Shown in pieces: positions 56,716 to 64,000 of a stretch of DNA of 64,000 nucleotides. This DNA is from Anaeramoeba flamelloides (lineage: Eukaryota; Metamonada; Anaeramoebidae), in assembly GCA_027625915.1 (NCBI GenBank), contig JANTQA010000008.1, positions 8,912,501 to 8,976,500 on the forward strand, read 5' to 3'. The stretch's first letter is position 1. Each line of letters begins with the position of its first letter. The notes below the pieces were generated by a model. It was not told the DNA's origin and did not search any database. It saw only the letters and a program-made list of their open reading frames with translations. The position numbers were made by a program, and so were the translations under genes.

Positions 56716-58459
56716 TTAGAGTCTACCTAAATCTTTCAGAAATCCATACATAACTTTACCAATTTCATGAGGGAATTTCGCAACACGTGCACCTGCTTCT
56801 TTTAAGGCACTGATTTTGTCCGATGCTTTGCCCTTTCCACCTGCTACGATTGCACCTGCATGCCCCATTCTTTTCCCTGGTGGTGCGGATGTTCCTGCAA
56901 TAAATCCTACAACTGGTTTCATCGATTTTCCAACATTATATTTTTTTAAAAACTCTGCACCATCTTCTTCATCACTTCCACCAATTTCACCAATCATGAC
57001 AATTCCTTCAGTTTCATCATCTTCTAAAAATTGTTTTAAGACATCAACAAAATTTGTTCTAAATATTAAAGAATAATTACAATAAACAAAAAACAATAAA
57101 TAAAAATATTTTTTAAGAAATTAATTTTTATTTAGTTTCAATATTTTAGAAAAATATTCGAAATATTAACAATAGAATACACTTTTCATAACCTAAAATG
57201 AAGTTTTCTTGAAATTTTGGTTTATATTTTAGTCTTCATTTTTTCCATATTATCAATTTTTTAGATTCTATCAATTTAAAAGTGTTAATATTTGAAAATT
57301 GGATGATTTTAACATGGAAATTTTTCAAAATACTGAGAAATTCAAATAAGAAAAATTGATTATATGCCAACGATCAAGAAGAAATATCCAAATTAATGTG
57401 GGTCAATTTTCTTTTTTATTAAATTGGTCATGAAGAAGTTTGTGCTTTTTGATTCATTGTGATCAAAGATACTGATAAAATCATATAAAATATTTTCATA
57501 ATTTGGCTTACTTTTTCATTTTTTACCCTTAACTTTGAAAAAAAATTATAGGCTTGAATGTTCAGAAAAGTGTAAGCCATTTTCCAGTCAAAGGTGACCA
57601 GTTGTTATAAGTTAATTACATTTGTTTAAAGGATTTGAATCGATATTAGAAGAAAAAATAATTTGGATAAATTTCAAAATTGAAATCATTTTTTTTCATA
57701 TTTTGCTTTTTTTTTTTTTCGATTTTTTTTTATGAAACATAATTCATTTGCAAAAAAATTTTTTTTATTGCAAGATCAATAGTCACTTGGTAAAAATGTG
57801 TTATTCTATTACTACTGAAACAGTGGAAATTGTTGTAGAGAAATCATTTTGATTTCTATTGTAATTTTCTTTGATCTTCAATAGATAATAGATCAAAATG
57901 AACATTATTGTTTTTCTCAATAGTTGACATAAAAATTTGAGTTTTTCAATTTTTCAGAAAATCTATTGATTAATGATTTTTACTTTAGATAGAATACCAA
58001 CTTTCCTTTTAATGTTTATTTTTCTACTTATTTTTTATTTGTTCTTCAACGGTTGATTATAAAAAATAATTGATATTTGAAAAAAATTTTGAGCCCCTTT
58101 TACTGAAACAAAGTTTATAATCACCTGATCTTTAAAATATTTTATAATGAACTGGTTTGAAAGTATATTTATCAAATTTTCAAAAAAGTAACTTTGAACA
58201 AAAATTAAAAAACATTATTTTGTATTTACAGCCAGTTCCACTTTTAAGGTACGAGCTTTCAACAAAATTTAAGACACAAACTTTGAACGAAATTTAAGGT
58301 ACAAAAAAATCTCAAATTAAGGCACATTTTTATGGAATTTTATTTTCAGAAATTATTATACTAGAATTCGAATTTTGTGTCTTAATTTGAGCTTTTTTTT
58401 GTACCTTAAATTTCGTTCAAAGTTTGTGTCTTAAAAGTGGAATTGGCTATATCAGTTTA

Positions 58460-58491
<32 letters not shown>

Positions 58492-61011
58492 GTTCTAATA
58501 TTAATAGTACTCTTCCACAGTACTATGTCTTTTTAACGTATACTCTAATTAATCAAATAAGGTAAAAAAAATTTTTTATTTAAGGGATTAGCCGTCACCA
58601 AGGAGAAGTCTAAGATTAAAATATGTTGTTATTGTGTGTAAATGATATTAGTGTGCCATTGTTTACGTGGCGTTAAAAAATCTATTATAAATATTATTGC
58701 ACAATAAAAGATTACATTATTTACTACTGATAAATTCCAATAAATATCTGAAAATTTTCACTTCATTTTCCATTTTAAGAATTTTTTTACACAAGCTTTG
58801 AATAAAAGCATTTTATTATTTTAAATTTTAAAAAACTTTATAAATTGTTTCTACTTCAAAAATATTTTTTCTCTTGAGTTGTTATAAAAGTTGAGAGAAT
58901 TGATTACAAAATCGGAAATTGAACTAAAAATTTTATTAAATTTATTTGAATTTATCAGTAATGATCACATTTAAAAATTTATATTTTGGAATTTGTTTTT
59001 TTAATTCCTTTACCAAATCTAAAAATAGAAACTCAAAATAATAGTATACCGATATTTGATAATTAATATTTAGAACCCCCAAAGGTAACTATTTTTTAGA
59101 ATTTTTTTAATTCCAAAGTTTAACTCAATAATCATCAACATAAAAAGCCCAAAGACTAGATTAGTTTGGTTTCCTTGTTATAAAGCTGGTTGTAACATCA
59201 ATATATTTCCAAGATGTGCGAAATAATTTTTCAAAAAGATTCTATTGGTTAATTATTTATCTTTTTAAAAATGAATTTTTTAGCGACTAATCTAGATTTC
59301 GAGACAAATTTAAGAAAGATATTTCGCAACTTTGGGGTCTGAGTATTGATAATTCAACCTTTAAATTGATGATTTGACTTTAAATTTATGGCTAAGTGTA
59401 GATTTTTTTACTAATACAAGAATCATTTTTAATTGATGGGATCAACAAATAATCATATTTTACTAATCGATTTTTTAGAGACATTTGAATCATGTCGAAC
59501 TAATGTGATTTACATCCAATAACAACATACTTTAATCTTAGACTTCTCCTTGGTAGACGACAATTCCTTAAGACATAATTCTTGATTATAAGGCACACTT
59601 AATTTTTTTTTGAGATTATTGTTTTGGTTGGAAAAAAAAAAAGATTGTTGTATTATTCTGTGACAATCTTTTTATGTGTGTTATTGGGTTTTTTTTGGCT
59701 TATTTTGATAATTTTGTGAATTATATCGGATCTTATAGTGTGCTCTAAAAAGTCCTACGTCTGGAGTATTTTTGAACAAAAAAAAAAAAAAAAGAGACAG
59801 TTAAAAAATAAGAGATTTACCCGTTGTAAGGATCACCACCAATTCCTACGCAAAGAGATTGACCAAGTCCTGTGAAAAATAAAATAAGATTCAAAAGGGA
59901 ATCATGATTTGATTTTTAAATATATGGAAATAAAGAAATGTTAAAAAAAAAAAACAATAATTACCTAACATTGATGTTTGGTACGTAGCTTCATAAGTTA
60001 AAGTTCCAGATCTTGACACAATACCTTTTAGGGAAAAAAAAATATAATTGAGATCAAAACAAAACCAAAAGAAAAGATCAAAACAAAAAATGAAAAAATC
60101 TGAAAGAGGGAAAATTTTTAATAAAAGGGTTTTTTTTTTTTTTTCTTACCAATTCTACCAGGTTGGTAAATGTGACCTGGCATTATTCCAATTTTACATT
60201 CACCAGGCTTGATAACACCAGGACAATTTGGACCAACTAATCTACTTTTACTTTCTTTCAGTCTTCTTTTCACTCGAACCATATCAAGACTTGGAATTCC
60301 TATTTGTCATTATTTTTTGAAGTTCACAACAAGATGGCAAAATAAGAAGAAAAAATGAAGAAAAAAAAAAATTTATTAAGTTGAAGATTTCCAAATTAAA
60401 GGGAGCATATAATAAAGATTTACCTTCAGTGATACAAACGATCAGTGGGATTTTAGCGTCAATGGCCTCCAGAATACTTGCGCCAGCGTATGGTGGTGGA
60501 ACATAAATAACTGAAGCGTCGCAATTTGTTGCTTTGATCGCTTCGTGACAATTTTTGAAAACCGGTAATCCAAGATGTGTTGTTCCGCCCTTTCTTGGGT
60601 TTACACCTCCAACCATTTTGGTTCCATACTCCATTGCCATTTTACTGTGGAACGTACCCTATAGAATTATAAAAGGATCAAAATGTTATTCACAAAAAAA
60701 ACAAAAGAAAAGTTAAATTGATGTTAGTTTTTATCAACAAGCCGAATCGTTCATTTTTTGATTTATTTTTATGTTGTTTGATCGTTTTCTTCTTTGAGAA
60801 TTATTTTTTTTAGTTTTTAGGTATGGGGTATAAATGAAGTTTGGAAAATTTGGATTTGTGTTCTTACATGTTTCCCAGTGATCCCTTGGCAAATAACTTT
60901 TGTATTTTTATTTATAAAGAGGCTTCGATTAGATGAAGTGAAGTGACTCAAAACTGGCGTTAAAACATTTGAAAAAGAAAGTTTTTTGGTAAAGGAAAAC
61001 AAGTTTAGCAT
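56716..61011 (-). CDS. SUCLG1: Succinyl-CoA synthetase (ligase) alpha subunit, organelle-targeted, 6 exons
   Basis: Minus-strand exons: 60868-61011, 60424-60658, 60150-60299, 59965-60024, 59821-59869, 56716-57058. They join in frame to 326 residues ending in TAA. Donors are GTAAGA, GTAAAT, GTAAGA, GTAATT and GTAAAT; all acceptors end in AG. The alpha subunit binds CoA and, with beta, makes succinate plus ATP/GTP through a phospho-histidine. Family marks: [12 protein letters not shown] (Rossmann CoA site, exon 1), [58 protein letters not shown], and [10 protein letters not shown] with the catalytic His at residue 279. Residues 1-32 are rich in Ser/Phe/Lys/Arg, without acidic residues, and precede the conserved start, as in a mitochondrial or hydrogenosomal presequence. 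Introns 1-4 are 95-209 bp; intron 5 is 2762 bp and full of repeats. Confidence 0.96.
57573..58116 (+). mobile_element. F-family element in intron 5 of the synthetase gene
   Basis: The left arm AAGCCATTTTCCAGTCAAAGG is answered at the right by GAGCCCCTTTTACTGAAACAAAGTTTATAA, a terminal inverted repeat of about 25 bp. The body aligns with 20267-20812 and, reversed, with 40863-41150. It is the most complete F copy. Confidence 0.6.
58229..58449. mobile_element. A-family MITE in intron 5 (221 bp)
   Basis: CAGCCAGTTCCACTTTTAAGG at the left and AAAAGTGGAATTGGCTA at the right, TA-flanked. It is about 25 bp longer than other A copies because AACTTTGAACGAAATTTAAGG repeats a segment like the one just before it, giving a duplicated arm. 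Confidence 0.75.
58463..58491. repeat. Poly(T) run of 29
   Basis: Uninterrupted T from 58463 to 58491, just after the A element. On the transcribed minus strand it is an A run inside intron 5. Confidence 0.85.
58580..59575. mobile_element. G element with long terminal inverted repeats, in intron 5
   Basis: 58587-58650 (ACCAAGGAGAAGTCTAAGAT, ATGTTGTTATTG) is the near reverse complement of 59498-59565 (AATCTTAGACTTCTCCTTGG preceded by CAATAACAACATA). Arms are about 65-75 bp around an A/T-rich centre of about 850 bp. A diverged relative lies near 23450-24310, and partial similarity occurs near 43311-43390. No coding frame. Confidence 0.6.
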
Positions 61012-64000
61012 TTTTATAAAGAATAAATTCGATAAAAGAATTTCAAAAAATGAGAAATTTTTTAGTTATTTGAATAAGAAAAAGTGGTTTTATTTTGAGA
61101 GACATTTTTGAAAAAATTATAGGTTATAAATTCATACACTAAAAAAGTCTTTGAAAAATTATTTTAACAAACTTCAAAGATTGAGAAATTAGTCTGGTTT
61201 TTTCGGTTAAATAAGAAAAACTTTTTTCAAATCTTGGGTTTTTTTTTATACGAAAAATTTTAGGTTTAATTGTTATTTTTGTGTAAAAAAGCAGAGAGAA
61301 CAAAATTTTTGTGTTCCTATATTCAAAACTAAGGTGTAAATTCTCAACTTCGTTTAGTAAAATTAATAACTTATAAAAAGAATCAAAGGATAATAAAAAT
61401 ATCAAGTAAAATATTTTTATCTCATAGAATGTTTACAATACCTGAAACGAAAGGGAATATTATGATGTTTTTTTTTTCAGTGATTGTGACATGTTATTTT
61501 GGTTCTTAAGTGATCAATTTGCAACTTAATATGAAGTTTAATGTTTGTTAAAATATCTGTTTGTTGTTTTGATTTAGAAACAATCTACTTGTTATAATCT
61601 GAGTTTGGAATAGAAGAAGGAAAAAAAAATGAGATTTTTCGAAGTGATATAAGATGATATTGATGAGTTCGAAGAATGACCATTAATATCACTGTAAAAC
61701 CAAAACATTCTCATTAGTTAGAGTCTGGAAGGAGAACCCAAACAAAGAATTATAAAAGGTGATTATTGAACATATGAAACCTTATGAGATGCAATATATT
61801 TTTTAAACTCAGGGTCTAACTCGCCGAAACAAAAAACAAACCAAATAAATTTAACTAAAACAAGAAAAAACTAATTTGTTATTTTTCAATGGTACTTTGA
61901 AGAACAGGTTCTTCTAGGGGTCTCTTTTTTCTCCAAATGTAATTAATGAAAACATGGAAGTTAAATTTTACATTTTAATTATTGGATACAAAACTTTGTT
62001 TAAATTTAGAGAGACAAACAAGATCATCCATCCTTTCAATGAGATGTATCTCTCCTTTTATTTTCCGTAAGTCAGCCAATTCTCGAAAATGATCAAACTT
62101 AAAAATCTGAATGTAACTGGTGTTCTTAACAATTAATAATTTTTGAATAATCCTTAAAAAATTCTTGACTTGATGTAACAAAAAATAAATGTTTTTTGAT
62201 TTAATTTTTTTGAAAATTTTTAAATTTATTTTTTTTCCATTTTCTAAAATCAGTTATTAATGGGCTCAACTATCCTTTTTTCGAAAAAAAAGAGAACAAA
62301 TAAGATATTTTTTTCTAAAATGATATTACTTTTTTTTTTGAAATGGGAAAAAAATCACAGTTTGTAAATAGACATTGTTTTCAATATTGAAATGGTATTT
62401 ATTCCATTTCCAAACATTCTCTAAATTATCAAGCACTTTTTTTTTTAGTTTTTATTGAACAAGGATTTTGGTTCCTTGTACCAAAAATATGCTTATCGTT
62501 GGTATGAAATTAATACACACACAAATATCAATGTAATTGATTAAACAATATCATAAAATAATTGGTTAAACTCTTCTAAAATAACTTGAAATATCATATT
62601 CAAAAGTTTATTTTTATCGTAAAATACTTCATATTGTACTTTTTTAGAATTGAAAATAAAAAGATCAGTAAATTCCCAAACTTTGCCTAATAATACAATG
62701 AATTCTCAAAATCTTTCCACAACATCTATAATATCATCTTAAACTTTTAAGAGTGCTAATCTCTTTCTTCTATATAGTTATCAAAAATTATTTATATAAA
62801 ATTTCACAAAGAAAAAGTTTGTAAGTTAAAAAGAAATAAATAACAAGTTTTTTTTAACATTTCGGGAATCCCAATTTGTTGGTCTAAGGCCAATAGATTG
62901 AAAGGTAAAATCTAAAAATCCTGATTGTTGGTTAAAATATTAAAAAACAAGAAATAACAACTTTTTTTTAGGATAATTTAATTAAAAGTTTTATTTTACT
63001 TTTGCTCAATTACCCAAAAAAAACAAAATTAATTTTTTAGATTCAAATAAAGCCAAAAATTTATAAAAATAGCAACAGTTAACCTAAAAAATCATGATTT
63101 TTAGAATTTACCTTACAGGAAATTAGAATTAGATCAACAAATTGGGTTTCTTAATGAAAAAAAAAAAAAAAATCAAATAAATTTATATTTTAAAAGCAAT
63201 AATTCATAAGAAATTGAAGATCGATCAACTAAGAACCAAAATAACCTATCGAAATCATATTAAAAAAAATCATCATAGTATTCCTTCTGTTTCAGGTATT
63301 ATAAACCTTAATTATGAAATACAGATATAATATTATTATTACACCATTCTGTTAAAATATACTTATATCTTGAAAAAAAATACTATAATCAAAAAAAAAA
63401 AAAAAAAATGAAAGTTATACAATAGTTTTTCAATGATATTGGATTCTTTTTTTCGATTTTGGATAAGAATCTTAAATTAAACATTTTGTGAACAAAAAGA
63501 AAAAAAAATAAACTCAAAAAAATAAAAAGAAAAGTTATCAAATTTCGATTTATTGGGAGAAGATAGTGAAAGAGGAAAATAATAATGAAGATAAAAAAAG
63601 AAAAGAAGAAAAAATAGAGGAAATATTCAAATATAAAATAATTTTATAATGAAAAAATTCATCAATAGTATACTTAATTTATATCACTGATGTAATTATA
63701 AGGTATAATTTTAATACTTGTACACATGTGTAAAAATTTTCATTTTAATTCAATATTTTTTTGGAAAAAGGACAAATTTAGTAAAATACTGAACAAAATT
63801 AAACATTAATTTTTACACAAAAGTGAATATTTCTTCAATAACATTTGATAGTTAATTAATACTTTTTGTCTAAGATTCATTAGATATCTCATGAAAAATC
63901 TTTGGACTTACATATTTCGAGAATTATTTTCTTAAAAATTATTCTCTTTTTTTTTATTGACGAGAGGCGATTCAGTAAAATTTACCTCCTGTTTTCCCTT
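61012..64000. other. Gene-poor flank; possible exon edge at window end
   Basis: The promoter of the minus-strand synthetase gene should lie just above 61011. No clear core element is seen, only TTTATAAA-type sequence at 61013-61020. The rest is A/T-rich. A minus-strand open stretch (61975-62181) lacks an ATG. The last 15 bases, read on the minus strand, give AAGGGAAAACAGGAG then GTAAAT, which looks like an exon end plus 5' splice site of a gene entering from beyond the window. Confidence 0.4.

Noticed and set aside
61975-62181. Minus-strand frame with a coding-like middle (LADLRKIKGEIHLIERMDDL)
   Set aside because: No ATG start, no splice sites that extend it, no recognised domain, and surrounded by A/T background. 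A pseudogene fragment remains possible.
1-64000. CRISPR arrays, prokaryotic operons, defence islands, integrated virus
   Set aside because: Repeats present are inverted transposon ends and homopolymers, not regularly spaced direct repeats. Spliced eukaryotic genes throughout, and no capsid, polymerase or integrase motifs were seen.

Overview
This is eukaryotic nuclear DNA from a very AT-rich genome (about four fifths A+T by eye). Genes are sparse. Several carry small spliceosomal introns (GT..AG, donors mostly GTAA) whose exons are only obvious after joining. The standard genetic code fits: TAA ends most reconstructed genes and no stop codon had to be read through. A free-living protist, such as an amoeba, is the best guess. 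A TRIM-like B-box/coiled-coil/SPRY gene with Glu-Lys-Gln runs, a dynein light chain and an organelle-targeted succinyl-CoA synthetase alpha subunit would suit an anaerobic amoeba of the Anaeramoeba type. That taxonomic guess is inference only.

Gene order, left to right. A Tctex1-type dynein light chain (3 exons, 2542-3274, +). A 93-residue Ser/Thr-Pro protein (3 exons, 8688-9488, +). A tRNA-Lys(UUU) (15886-15958, +). A B-box/coiled-coil/SPRY gene (17545-19911, +). A hypothetical 188-residue protein (24515-25081, +). An intronless 487-residue TPR protein whose middle is far more GC-rich than anything nearby (30064-31527, +). A Cys/Ser-rich hypothetical with a hydrophobic last exon (35882-36714, +). 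The C-terminal exon of an arginine/serine-rich protein (41416-42288, +). A 2H-phosphoesterase-like gene split by a one-base frameshift (49137-49617, +). A 425-residue RGG protein, perhaps related to exosome factor Rrp6 (52440-53717, -). Succinyl-CoA synthetase alpha (6 exons, 56716-61011, -).

The rest is a graveyard of small non-autonomous terminal-inverted-repeat elements. Families are labelled here A (about 195 bp palindromic, ends CAGTCAGTTCC, TA target duplication), B (about 530 bp, ends AAACTAAAATTC), D (478-479 bp, ends CAGTGATC, TA duplication), plus C, F, G and H. Many are nested, so their relative ages can be read: A into D, A into a larger A, B into D, C into B. The 2.76-kb fifth intron of the synthetase gene is full of them.

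I found no CRISPR array, rRNA, operon-like arrangement or defence cassette. The strongest leads are the frameshifted 2H gene, the GC island and lipobox-like leader of the TPR gene, the Rrp6-like protein without an exonuclease domain, and the datable nested elements.
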